Assembly (NCBI GenBank): GCA_964432485.1
Contig: CAYSNP010000018.1
Location: 1-33,506 of the forward strand
Reading direction: 5' to 3'
DNA from: CAYSNP01 sp964432485
GTDB taxonomy: Bacteria > Bacillota > Clostridia > Christensenellales > DTU072
Length of the DNA stretch: 33,506 nt
This document shows, one piece after another, positions 26,901-33,431 of the stretch (position 1 is its first letter; each line of letters opens with the position of its first letter). Below the pieces are notes generated by a model that searched no databases, was not told the origin of the DNA, and saw only the letters and a list, made by a program, of their open reading frames with translations. The translations under genes were made by a program, and so were the position numbers.

Positions 26901-27003
26901 AGGCGCGCCCATACCCGAGCCTACCTTGCAGTACTCCATAATTCCTCTTTCTACGGGGATATATCAGACAAGAGAGTTTGCAAGAATAAAAGGCAATATA
27001 TAG
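23920..27003 (+). CDS. LacZ-type GH2 homologue lacking catalytic residues
   Basis: A 1027-residue protein with full LacZ architecture (E. coli LacZ about 1024): sugar-binding domain to about 220 (LNGQWDFF, SGSYLESFDCFRMNGIFRDV), Ig-like domain, TIM barrel (about 335-640), second Ig-like domain, and C-terminal beta-sandwich (YYGRGPFENFADMKSH). The active site is altered. E. coli IIWSLGNESGHG is LLYSIGDDSGGG here, so acid/base Glu461 becomes D462. ILCEYAHAMGN is IVANFASGKGV, so nucleophile Glu537 becomes N538. ANIETHG is AEIRASG, removing Mg ligands Glu416 and His418, and the RCSHYP loop has lost its His. No signal peptide is visible. It is probably a cytosolic pseudo-glycosidase, perhaps a sugar sensor or scaffold; inactivity is inferred. 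GGAGG supports the ATG. Confidence 0.85.
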   Translation: MVYKIMKNNSLQSKVFQDNKLTPRSYFIPFPSQKSAKETPISEQRRESGKIVLLNGQWDFFLCKQMHKLGTIDTDKIDFDKVLVPSCWQAQGYEPHCYLQSAYEFANLPPRVPVYMPAGVYVKEEQKPYPQFNSAGVYRKDFLVNKSNKRILITFLGASGSLEVYVNGKYVGYSEGGRTPSEFDITEAVNDGNNELLVIVRKWSSGSYLESFDCFRMNGIFRDVYLTVCHSEHIYDISVNTIKIENKYNANINIKVHNNDKSMLQVSLEDKGKVIASGVYYSSEEVVAEFSSLEVKEWNGEQPYLYSLYITLIRDGAVRECVKRDIGFKHIEITDGRFYLNDTLIKLKGVKYYESDPLNGFYINADNLSRDLSLMKAFNINAVYCPYPLDPLFYELADQMGLYVIEQAEIRASGSFAGLIAQKVKGLADSSRWIEHFKDRVLRMYHTRKNNVSILLYSIGDDSGGGKCIEEAYSALKAINYSIPCFYAGNAQVPTAANAVACIKTADLSLFSDLCKRTAPGNRTLTELVRKSPIIVANFASGKGVGTGGLEAYMEYMYANDNILGVFITDFCDQMVYSLGESTKYRDIYGGDSGEYKHNGAQCLKGMFYADRKPKPFAYYCQNVFSPISAKYLGGQVSIRNNNSFADTAEWRIGLQPIVNAHPQKEILIEEAIPVQTKYPVKIATPSDAFDMFINVKLTNPYGGEYIVQLPIKEMLLQLDISGGEELSLIEFPNQAKIYFKGGFIEFDKRFGAVIKYNVNGFDYIKTEPLKKKGMGSISTEIYRAPLMNDDYIEQEWRDAGFRDFTIQTRFFDIKMEDTYAKVFTDIDFINPKGEKLCTIKDIYTVHSNGRIDIDCTLEPARKLPPLPRFGSKFQLQYELQKVEYYGRGPFENFADMKSHCPIGIYQCEVNDFYQPYIKPQDSGYKEDTRYAIFRNPKGTGLLILANKRPFVLNAQYTESQKIDGFTHREDVATESTVYVSIDAFVHGTREKEQGAPIPEPTLQYSIIPLSTGIYQTREFARIKGNI

Positions 27004-27017
27004 TCTTAGGAGGACTT

Positions 27018-29399
27018 ATGAAAATATATCAGCTTAATAAAAAGATAAAAGATAAAAGGATTACTTTGCAAGACCTTCCGCATTTGGAAGAGATAGAAAA
27101 GCTAAAACTTAAAGGCTCACGCTATGAGTTTTTGCAGACAAGCATAGCAATATGCCCCAATGTAAAGCTCTCCCGCTTAACGGTAGAAGTTGCGCCTTTA
27201 ACAAATTCCGAAGGGACAGCTTCGGGCAATGCCGCCACTTGTTACTCAACCGGCGGAATAGATAAGTTCGGACTTCCTTTTAGCAACCCTATTGATATAG
27301 AAGAGGGGCAAATAAAAGAGTTGCTGCTGGGATTTGATTTGCAAGGTTTGGATGTAGGCAGATACAAAAGTACCCTTACCTTTAAGGATAAGTTTGATTC
27401 TTTTCAATTTGAGGTCGTTATAGATGTCAATAATGATGAGGTAAAAGACGAGTTAGACAATTTTGACTATAAGTTAGAATGGATAGGTTCTACTTTAGGC
27501 ATTGACGATACTATTGTCCCTCCTTATACTCCTGTAAAGGTAGAGGATAGGACAATAGAGGTGTTAGGCAAAAAGATTCTAATAGGCACTAATGGGTTGG
27601 TGGAACAGGTTGTAGGCTATTGGAATGACAGTCTTGAGCAGGAAGAGGCTGTGCAAAGCGCCTTGTTTACTGCGCCTATAGAGTTTATTTTAGGCCGTCA
27701 GGAGCTGCAAGAAAAAGATTTTGCTATTGCCGGCACAGATAACGGCGCTCATATTACTGCAATAAGCGAAAATGCAAGGGTGCGCTTAGAAACTAATGCT
27801 ACGGTTGATTATATAGGTTTTATCAAATACAATATCAAGCTGATTGCCAAGGAAGACATTCCGCTGCCCGGTGTTGCCCTTAAACTGTACTTTAACCCCG
27901 ATTGCAGCAAATACAGTATGGGACTGGGCAATTTGGGCGGCAGTTTTAGCGATTTTTCTTTTAAGTTTGACAGCGCAAATAATCAAGATACGCTTTTTTG
28001 CGGAGGGCATAAGCTGGGTTGCGCTGTTAAATTCGTAGCAAGTGACGAGTGCGAGCCTTACGGTTCAAGGGTATTTGATATACCTAAAACCTCTTGGGAT
28101 AACTATGGCAGAGGGCATATAGAGGGCAAACGCACCAAAGATGCTATAGAAATTACTGCTGACTCCGGGCTTCTTGTTTTGATTAAGGGCGAAAGCGTAA
28201 ATTTTGCCTTTGACCTTATGCTTACCCCTTTTAGACCTTATGATTTGGTAAAAGGTATTGATGAGCGTTACGCATATCTTGATATTAAAAAGAGTGCGGA
28301 AGCGGCAATAGCTTCTGCAAGAAGGTTTAATGCCCCCAACCTTATTTTGGATAGCGGCAACAGGGTATATCAAGCTGCAAACAATCCCATTTTGTCCGCT
28401 AAAGAAATTGCAGATTTTCTGATAGAAACTCAACGCTATAAAGCTAAGTGCGCACTTTGCTATGACCTTAACTATTTAAGCTCAACGAATACTCTTTTTA
28501 AGTTTTTGTCAATGTTAGATGATAAACTGATTGTCAATACAGAAAGCAGCGTAGGCGAGATAGAGGGATTGGATGTGCGTCCTGTAATGGTTGGCAGCGA
28601 CAGAGTAAAGGTAGGGGATAATAAGACTGCTACTGATTTGATTTTTGCTGTAGACCCTAAAAGCAGATTTTGCAATTTTTATATACAAAGCGTAGCGGAA
28701 ATATTTAAGAAGCTAAACTTAGACGGTATCTTTTTAAGCAATACGGTTATGGACGGTGCAACTGCAAGACGACTGCGCAAAGTGTTGTGCTCAGGGCAAA
28801 TACTGGGCTTATATATTTCTGACCAACGCAAAAGCGAGCATGGCAATGCCAGTGGATTTAACAAGCATATGCAACTGCTGCCTTATTTGGATAAGGTTAT
28901 CCTAAGTGCGGATTGCGGCGCTAACCTAACTCCTGAATACTATCTTACCGAGCTATCCGGCTTGTTATTTGGGCTTACTACCACCATTGTAAACTTGCCC
29001 AATCCGTATTTAGGGATGCTGCATGGAGCAAGCGCACAAGCAGGCTTAGGCGAATCCGACCCTTCCATAATTTATGATATTTGGTATAAGTTTGGTATAA
29101 AAGATGCTAAAATTATGGGTTATTGGATGGACAATCCTCCTATAATTGCAGATAAATCCACAGTAAAGATTACTACATTTGCAAAAGCAAACTCTTGTCT
29201 TGCAGTTTTTTATAATTTTTCGGACAAAGCGGAAAAGGTGGTATTTGGCATTTATCCTGAGATTTTAGGTTTTTCCACTCTTAAAAAACAAATCCGCATA
29301 GTTACTACCAGCGGCAAGAAAGTGTATAAAAAAGTTAAAGATCCCGATGAAGGCATTATGATAGGCGCAAAGGACGGGCTGATTATAAAAATATATTAA
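27018..29399 (+). CDS. DUF6067-like glycosidase-related protein
   Basis: A 793-residue protein beginning 14 nt after the LacZ homologue, with AGGAGG before its ATG, so clearly in the same operon. Residues about 150-195 (STLGIDDTIVPPYTPVKVE and the following GKKILIGTNGL) resemble the N-terminal part of DUF6067 'glycoside hydrolase domain' proteins as I remember them. A beta-sandwich region follows, then a probable TIM barrel (about 420-690) ending in FGLTTTIVNLPNPYLGMLHG. The barrel segment DGIFLSN (569-575) occupies the place where family members, from memory, read DGLYLDG, so an acidic residue may be missing. There is no signal peptide. Function is unknown; the family assignment is moderate. 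Confidence 0.6.
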   Translation: MKIYQLNKKIKDKRITLQDLPHLEEIEKLKLKGSRYEFLQTSIAICPNVKLSRLTVEVAPLTNSEGTASGNAATCYSTGGIDKFGLPFSNPIDIEEGQIKELLLGFDLQGLDVGRYKSTLTFKDKFDSFQFEVVIDVNNDEVKDELDNFDYKLEWIGSTLGIDDTIVPPYTPVKVEDRTIEVLGKKILIGTNGLVEQVVGYWNDSLEQEEAVQSALFTAPIEFILGRQELQEKDFAIAGTDNGAHITAISENARVRLETNATVDYIGFIKYNIKLIAKEDIPLPGVALKLYFNPDCSKYSMGLGNLGGSFSDFSFKFDSANNQDTLFCGGHKLGCAVKFVASDECEPYGSRVFDIPKTSWDNYGRGHIEGKRTKDAIEITADSGLLVLIKGESVNFAFDLMLTPFRPYDLVKGIDERYAYLDIKKSAEAAIASARRFNAPNLILDSGNRVYQAANNPILSAKEIADFLIETQRYKAKCALCYDLNYLSSTNTLFKFLSMLDDKLIVNTESSVGEIEGLDVRPVMVGSDRVKVGDNKTATDLIFAVDPKSRFCNFYIQSVAEIFKKLNLDGIFLSNTVMDGATARRLRKVLCSGQILGLYISDQRKSEHGNASGFNKHMQLLPYLDKVILSADCGANLTPEYYLTELSGLLFGLTTTIVNLPNPYLGMLHGASAQAGLGESDPSIIYDIWYKFGIKDAKIMGYWMDNPPIIADKSTVKITTFAKANSCLAVFYNFSDKAEKVVFGIYPEILGFSTLKKQIRIVTTSGKKVYKKVKDPDEGIMIGAKDGLIIKIY

Positions 29400-29425
29400 G
29401 CTAATTTAGTTTGAAAAAAAGGATA

Positions 29426-29455
29426 AAAGAAACTGCTTGTACAAGCAGTTTCTTT
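29426..29455. terminator. Bidirectional terminator, 30-bp perfect palindrome
   Basis: AAAGAAACTGCTTGT followed at once by its reverse complement gives 15-bp perfect arms; as RNA the central TGTACA would be the loop. It lies between the convergent glycosidase operon and the FMN-binding gene, and its ends are A/T rich on both sides. Confidence 0.85.
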
Positions 29456-29456
29456 G

Positions 29457-29873
29457 CTAAGATTCTCTTGACTGCTCCACAGCATTTTTTAGTGCGTCTT
29501 CTATTGCCAGCAAAATAATTTTGCTGCTGTAGGTTGCTCCGGTAATGGCATCTACTTCTAAGGTTTGTTCTTCAACAACTGCATCGACAACTGCTTCTGC
29601 CGCTTCTCCTTTGCCATTTTCGTGCTTTAATATATCGATTTTTGTAATTTGGTGACTGCTAATGGTGACATTGACCTCAGCGGTAAGCGGAAAACAATGA
29701 AAGCTGCCAAAATACACCCCATCTTTTACCTCATGCAGGCTGATAGTCCCAAACTGTTCATTCTTTAGCTTTTTGAAATTATTGCTGATATTGCCGCATA
29801 TTATTATGCCTCCGGTAATCAATAAAGAAAAGATTACAAAGCAAACAATAACAATAATTGTGATTTTTTTCAT
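29457..29873 (-). CDS. Membrane-anchored FMN-binding protein
   Basis: A 138-residue protein with one N-terminal membrane helix (about 4-26) and an exported FMN-binding domain of the RnfG/NqrC type. The motif DAITGAT (108-114) fits the Dxx(S/T)GA(T/S) site that ApbE uses to attach FMN covalently, with T114 as likely acceptor. No Rnf or Nqr genes adjoin it, so it may be a stand-alone electron carrier at the membrane surface. AGGAG precedes the ATG and a good promoter lies upstream. Confidence 0.85.
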   Translation of the reverse strand: MKKITIIVIVCFVIFSLLITGGIIICGNISNNFKKLKNEQFGTISLHEVKDGVYFGSFHCFPLTAEVNVTISSHQITKIDILKHENGKGEAAEAVVDAVVEEQTLEVDAITGATYSSKIILLAIEDALKNAVEQSRES

Positions 29874-29909
29874 CTTTAGGTACTCCTTTATAAGGCTTTG
29901 CCCAGTTTA

Positions 29910-29938
29910 ATTATAACATATACATAAGGGCAAAACAA
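29910..29938 (-). promoter_or_regulatory. Promoter of FMN-binding gene
   Basis: On the minus strand TTGTTT (29938-29933), 17 bp, TATAAT (29915-29910). It gives a leader of about 30 nt. Confidence 0.7.
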
Positions 29939-30031
29939 TACTTAAATATAATTAAGCAACTGTTTTGCTATTCTTAGCTTTTGCAACTTTTTTACATATA
30001 GGCAAAAAGATATGTTTAATAAATAAAAAAC

Positions 30032-30060
30032 TTGATTTTTATTATTGCTTAGGGTATAAT
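30032..30060 (+). promoter_or_regulatory. SRP RNA promoter
   Basis: TTGATT (30032-30037), exactly 17 bp, TATAAT (30055-30060). The predicted start, 6-8 nt later, coincides with the first base pairs of the SRP RNA. Confidence 0.85.
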
Positions 30061-30067
30061 TATCCTA

Positions 30068-30330
30068 GTGCTAAACGGGGAGCTAGCGGTGCCCTGTGAC
30101 TCGCAATCCGCTATAGCGAGGTTGACCATCTACCGAGGCATAGTCTATGGAAAGCCGATGTAGGTAAGGGATGTAGATATTAAGGTCTTGTGCAATTCTG
30201 TGTTGTGAACCGTGTCAGAGCCTGACCGCAGCAGCACTAAGCAAATTTCGGGGTGTGCCACAAGGGTGCTTTAAGGGAGTTACCTGCCTATATGCCGATT
30301 CGGTAGGCTATGCCGGAGTAGACGCACTTT
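30068..30330 (+). ncRNA. Signal recognition particle RNA, large bacterial type
   Basis: About 263 nt with the Alu-domain start GTGCTAAACGGGGAGCTAGCGGTGCCCTGT, the CGCAATCCGCTATAGCG block typical of Bacillus/Clostridium scRNA, and an S domain with GTGAACCGTGTCAG...GCAGCACTAAGC. The 5' GTGC pairs with GCAC at 30324-30327, followed by a T-rich end. The apical hairpin is unusual. Where most SRP RNAs read GGTCCGGAAGGAAGCAG, this one reads AGCCTGACCGCAGCAG (30219-30234): the GGAA loop is UGAC (URRC type), the U-A pair is replaced by G-C, and the loop-closing pair is a C/C mismatch. The RNA works with Ffh and with FtsY, whose gene is in this window. Confidence 0.92.
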
Positions 30331-30340
30331 ATTTTAATTC

Positions 30341-30529
30341 TTAGGAGCAAGCTTGAAATTAACATGCATATACATCGCAATACATTGTTAGGCTACGTTT
30401 TCCTAGGTCATGTATACGGGATACACTCCCGTCTGAAAGCCTCGCCTGCCTCGTCTTGCTTGCATCTGCACCGTTATTTCAACAAATTTTTTGTGCCTAC
30501 AATGGTACATTGGAGGAATGAATATAACT
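30341..30529 (+). promoter_or_regulatory. Conserved leader element, copy B (lipoprotein)
   Basis: The second copy of the element before ackA. TTGAAA (30353-30358) and TAAC (30360-30363) can pair with GTTATTTCAA (30473-30482) around a 1-nt bulge. A hairpin CGGGA...TCCCG (30417-30431) takes the place of CGGGG...TTCCG in copy A. The core GTCTGAAAGCCTCGCCTGCCTCG is identical. The last inverted repeat is TGTGCC-TACAAT-GGTACA (30492-30509), a G-T pair replacing G-C of copy A, then GGAGG and 13 nt to the ATG. Copy B carries about 45 extra nt (about 30374-30420) that fold into a TATACAT/ATGTATA hairpin flanked by ATACA. It starts about 10 nt after the SRP RNA. Confidence 0.7.
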
Positions 30530-30877
30530 ATGAAAAAGAAAATCGCTGCAATAACAATGGCTATATTGGTAATTACTTTGGTGCTTGGTTTGTCCTCTTG
30601 CAATAAAGAGGAGGAGGTAAAGATAGATAAGATTACCATAGAATATAATAAAGACAATCCGTATAAAAAAGGCTCTGCTTTTAGTACAAGCGACTTTACG
30701 GTTACAGCGCATTTAAGCGATGACACCACTAAAGAAATACAAAATAATCTTATTTGGCATACCGATGTGCTGGAGCTTGACGATGAGGGCAAGTTCACCA
30801 AAGGCGGCGAGTTTGAGCTAAAAGTAGATTTTCTAAAATATAAAGATATTTCCATCACTATAACAGTCAATGACTAA
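30530..30877 (+). CDS. Small lipoprotein with bacterial Ig-like domain
   Basis: 115 residues. The N-terminus MKKKIAAITMAILVITLVLGLSSC is a lipoprotein signal with lipobox LSSC (Cys24), so the protein should sit on the outer face of the membrane. The rest (about 33-115) looks like a single Big_3-type Ig-like domain: KITIEYNKDNPYKKGSAF, a DDTTKEI segment and ISITITVND at the end. In-frame ATGs upstream (30491, 30518) are less likely: 30518 lies 1 nt from GGAGG, while 30530 is at the same 13-nt distance as in ackA and gives a proper signal peptide. Function is unknown. Confidence 0.8.
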   Translation: MKKKIAAITMAILVITLVLGLSSCNKEEEVKIDKITIEYNKDNPYKKGSAFSTSDFTVTAHLSDDTTKEIQNNLIWHTDVLELDDEGKFTKGGEFELKVDFLKYKDISITITVND

Positions 30878-30880
30878 AAT

Positions 30881-30904
30881 AAGAGGGCGATTGTCCTCTT
30901 TTTT
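30881..30904 (+). terminator. Terminator after lipoprotein gene
   Basis: AAGAGG (30881-30886) and CCTCTT (30895-30900) pair around an 8-nt loop and run into a T stretch, starting 4 nt after the stop codon. Confidence 0.8.
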
Positions 30905-30939
30905 CTATCAATTAAATACCATAATTTAAGGAAACGCTT

Positions 30940-32655
30940 ATGTTAATGTCCAAACTAATAGGGGAGAGAACACGGGAAGCACCTGCGGATGCTACCATTG
31001 TTTCGCATGCGCTGCTGGTAAGAGCGGGCTATATCAAGCAACTTGCCGGGGGCATTTGGTCGCTTACCGCACCTGCCCATAGGATAGTTAAAAATATTGA
31101 ACGAATTATTCGTGAGGAAATGAACGCCATAGACGGGCAAGAAGTATCCCTGCCTGTGGTGCAACCTCGTGAACTTTGGGAACAATCAGGGCGGTACAAT
31201 TCAATAGGCGAAGAAATGGTGCGCTTTAAGGATAGGCAACAGCGGGATTTATGCTTAGCTATGACCCATGAAGAGGCTGCTGTACACTTAGTGCGTGACG
31301 GAGTAAAGAGCTATACGCAACTGCCTTTTATGATATATCAATTTCAAACTAAGTTTCGGGATGAGCCCAGGAGCAGAGGGGGGCTTATCAGAGTTAGAGA
31401 GTTTATAATGAAAGATGCCTATTCTTTCCATGCTACTCAACAGGATTTGGAGCAATATTATGCAAAAGCGTTTACTGCTTATGAAAATATCTTTAGACGG
31501 ATAGGCATGAAGAACTTTATTGCAGTTCAATCGGATAGCGGAATGATGGGGGGAGCAATAGCGCATGAGTTTATGTTGCTTACCGAAATTGGCGAGGATA
31601 CCATAGCTATATGCGAAAAGTGCGGCTATAAGGCCAATGTAGAAGTGGCTGATTCGGTATTGCCTGCACCAAACGCAGAAGCAGAGCAAGCCTTGCAAGA
31701 AGTGTATACAGCAGATGCGGCGGAAATTGCGCAAGTAGCTGAGCTTTTGGGGGTCAGCGCAGATAAGACAATTAAAGCGGTGGTATTTTTAGACAAAGTG
31801 TCAAGCCAATATATAGTTGCCTTTATCAGAGGTGACCTTGAAGTCAATGAGGCAAAACTAAAAAAAGTTGTTAAAATGGATTTAGTGCCTTGCAGTCTTG
31901 AGGACAGCAGTAAGCTGGTAGCAGGCAATATCGGTGTGCTGGGTGTAGAAGCCTCAGGGGCTAAGGCAGTATTTGATAAGAGTTTGCAAAATACTTTTAA
32001 TATGGTTACCGGTGCAAATAAGGCGCAATATCATATAACCGGCGTATGTGCGGCAAGGGATTATCCCAATGTTGAGTTTGCGGATATAAAAAAGGCAAGG
32101 GAGGGAGATGCTTGCCCTAAGTGCTTTACCGCACTTATCCTTAAAAACGGTATAGAAGTAGGCAATATCTTTCAGTTAGGCAATAAGTATACCGGCGCAA
32201 TGGGTATGAGCGTACTGGGTGCGGACGGTAGAAACTTCTTTCCGATTATGGGCTGTTACGGGATAGGGCTAGGGCGTTCGCTTGCCAGCGTGGCGGAGGA
32301 GTATGCAGATGAAAAAGGGCTGATTTGGCCTATCGGCATTGCTCCTTTTAAGGTTTATCTTTGCCCGCTGCGCTATGATACCCCTGAGGTTAAAGAATGT
32401 GCGGATACTATTTATACCGCCCTAAAAGAAAAGGGGATAGAAACTATCTTTGATGACCGCAATGCATCTGCCGGCTTTAAGTTTGCAGATTGCGACCTAA
32501 TGGGTATCCCTATAAGGGTAGTAGTTAGTCCCAGAAGCCTAAAAACAGGCAGTATTGAAATAGCTACCCGCTATGGGGGCATAAAAGAAGATATAAAGAT
32601 TGAAAAACTTTTTGATAGGTTAAGTGCGGTCTTTGCTATTCTTTCCGTCCTTTAG
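30940..32655 (+). CDS. Prolyl-tRNA synthetase, bacterial type
   Basis: A 571-residue class II synthetase that charges tRNA-Pro. Motif 1 lies in the N-terminal part. Motif 2 is FRDEPRSRGGLIRVREFIMKDAYSF, and motif 3 is in the YGIGLGRSLAS region. An editing insertion domain (about 225-385, with ADKTIKAVVFL) marks the bacterial type that clears Ala-tRNA-Pro. The C-terminal anticodon domain has VYLCPLRYD and DDRNASAGFKFADCDLMGIP. AAGGAAA lies before the ATG; a second ATG at codon 3 is possible. No T-box fits in the 62-nt upstream gap. Its last 4 nt overlap the convergent gene. Confidence 0.95.
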   Translation: MLMSKLIGERTREAPADATIVSHALLVRAGYIKQLAGGIWSLTAPAHRIVKNIERIIREEMNAIDGQEVSLPVVQPRELWEQSGRYNSIGEEMVRFKDRQQRDLCLAMTHEEAAVHLVRDGVKSYTQLPFMIYQFQTKFRDEPRSRGGLIRVREFIMKDAYSFHATQQDLEQYYAKAFTAYENIFRRIGMKNFIAVQSDSGMMGGAIAHEFMLLTEIGEDTIAICEKCGYKANVEVADSVLPAPNAEAEQALQEVYTADAAEIAQVAELLGVSADKTIKAVVFLDKVSSQYIVAFIRGDLEVNEAKLKKVVKMDLVPCSLEDSSKLVAGNIGVLGVEASGAKAVFDKSLQNTFNMVTGANKAQYHITGVCAARDYPNVEFADIKKAREGDACPKCFTALILKNGIEVGNIFQLGNKYTGAMGMSVLGADGRNFFPIMGCYGIGLGRSLASVAEEYADEKGLIWPIGIAPFKVYLCPLRYDTPEVKECADTIYTALKEKGIETIFDDRNASAGFKFADCDLMGIPIRVVVSPRSLKTGSIEIATRYGGIKEDIKIEKLFDRLSAVFAILSVL

Positions 32656-33032
32656 CCGGCAGAATAACGCAGTTGCATTAATTCCAGCAAGGCGCAATCA
32701 ATGCGTTTACTGGACAAACCGTTGATAGGACGAAAAAAGTTGGCAATAGGCGTTTGCTTTTTGGGCGTTTGATTGGTTTTGTTCATCATATTCATTAGCT
32801 GCAGAATATTAGCCATATCTCCCATTTGGTTAGGCGCTCCGCCGGGAGGTGCGGCATCTTGATTGGCTTGATTCTTAAATGCACCAAAATTTTTGAAAAT
32901 ATTGCCCATATTACCCATATTGCCCATATTACCAATATTGCCCATATTGCCCATATTGCCCATAGTGCCCGCGCCTGTGTTATCTTTACCGCTCATTCCC
33001 ATTATTAAAGGGAGCATATCCATAAAATTCAT
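32652..33032 (-). CDS. Unknown small protein with Met-Gly-Asn repeats
   Basis: A 126-residue protein. The N-terminus MNFMDMLPLIMGMSG is hydrophobic; residues about 23-45 are seven tandem Gly-Asn-Met/Ile triplets, encoded by a 9-nt DNA repeat (ATGGGCAAT and close variants, about 32905-32970). A Met/Asn-rich middle (ILQLMNMMNKTNQ) and a basic tail follow. GAGGT precedes the ATG. The stop overlaps that of proS by 4 nt on the opposite strand, with no terminator between. It follows the 96-residue gene by 4 nt. I do not recognise the family; a spore-associated or membrane-associated role is only a guess. Confidence 0.6.
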   Translation of the reverse strand: MNFMDMLPLIMGMSGKDNTGAGTMGNMGNMGNIGNMGNMGNMGNIFKNFGAFKNQANQDAAPPGGAPNQMGDMANILQLMNMMNKTNQTPKKQTPIANFFRPINGLSSKRIDCALLELMQLRYSAG

Positions 33033-33036
33033 AACT

Positions 33037-33327
33037 TTACCTCTTTAAGTCTGTAAGCAATTGCTGCATACGGGCTCGCTGTTCCGGGGTAAGCATAGGG
33101 CTGACATTGGCAAAAAAAGCATCTAAACTTTGATTATTCATTTCACCTTTAGCCCTTGATTCATTGGCAATTCTAAATAGTTCTCTCATTAAATCCTCTT
33201 GGCTTAGCCTAGAATATGCTTTAATTGCTTCTTCAGGGTTGGAAAAGGATTGCTCTTTTGGCATATCTTCAGGAGTGCGCTTTACTTTTTCTTTTCGTTT
33301 TTGCTTTATGTAGTCATTGATACCCAT
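33037..33327 (-). CDS. Unknown small helical protein
   Basis: A 96-residue soluble protein with a basic N-terminus (MGINDYIKQKRKEKVKR) and a helical remainder (EEAIKAYSRLSQEDLMRELFRIANE), ending in a conserved-looking NVSPMLTPEQRARMQQLLTDLK motif. GGGGGG lies before the ATG at 33327. It is the first gene of a two-gene unit with the Met-Gly-Asn repeat gene, whose ribosome site lies in its own 3' end. No domain is recognised. Confidence 0.65.
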   Translation of the reverse strand: MGINDYIKQKRKEKVKRTPEDMPKEQSFSNPEEAIKAYSRLSQEDLMRELFRIANESRAKGEMNNQSLDAFFANVSPMLTPEQRARMQQLLTDLKR

Positions 33328-33405
33328 ATTAGCCCCCCTTTTCGGATTTATTATTTATTGCTTGTTAATCTTTTGTAGGAGCACAAAGTATAAAAAATGC
33401 TTAGA

Positions 33406-33431
33406 AGCACAAGTAGCTGCATACTTCTGCT
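33406..33431. promoter_or_regulatory. Palindrome upstream of the 96-residue gene
   Basis: AGCACAAGTA and TACTTCTGCT are inverted arms of 10 bp with one mismatch around GCTGCA. A partial direct copy, AGCACAAAGTA, begins at 33380, about 26 bp away. It lies about 80 bp upstream of the minus-strand start and could be an operator. I see no other feature in 33328-33506. Confidence 0.35.

Noticed and set aside
30364..30606. 80-residue frame starting with ATG after the SRP RNA
   Set aside because: It lies in the conserved leader in a different frame from the lipoprotein gene and has no similar frame in the ackA copy of the leader.
30878..30939. T-box leader for proS
   Set aside because: Only about 60 nt are available, the hairpin there is a simple terminator, and no T-box sequence is present.
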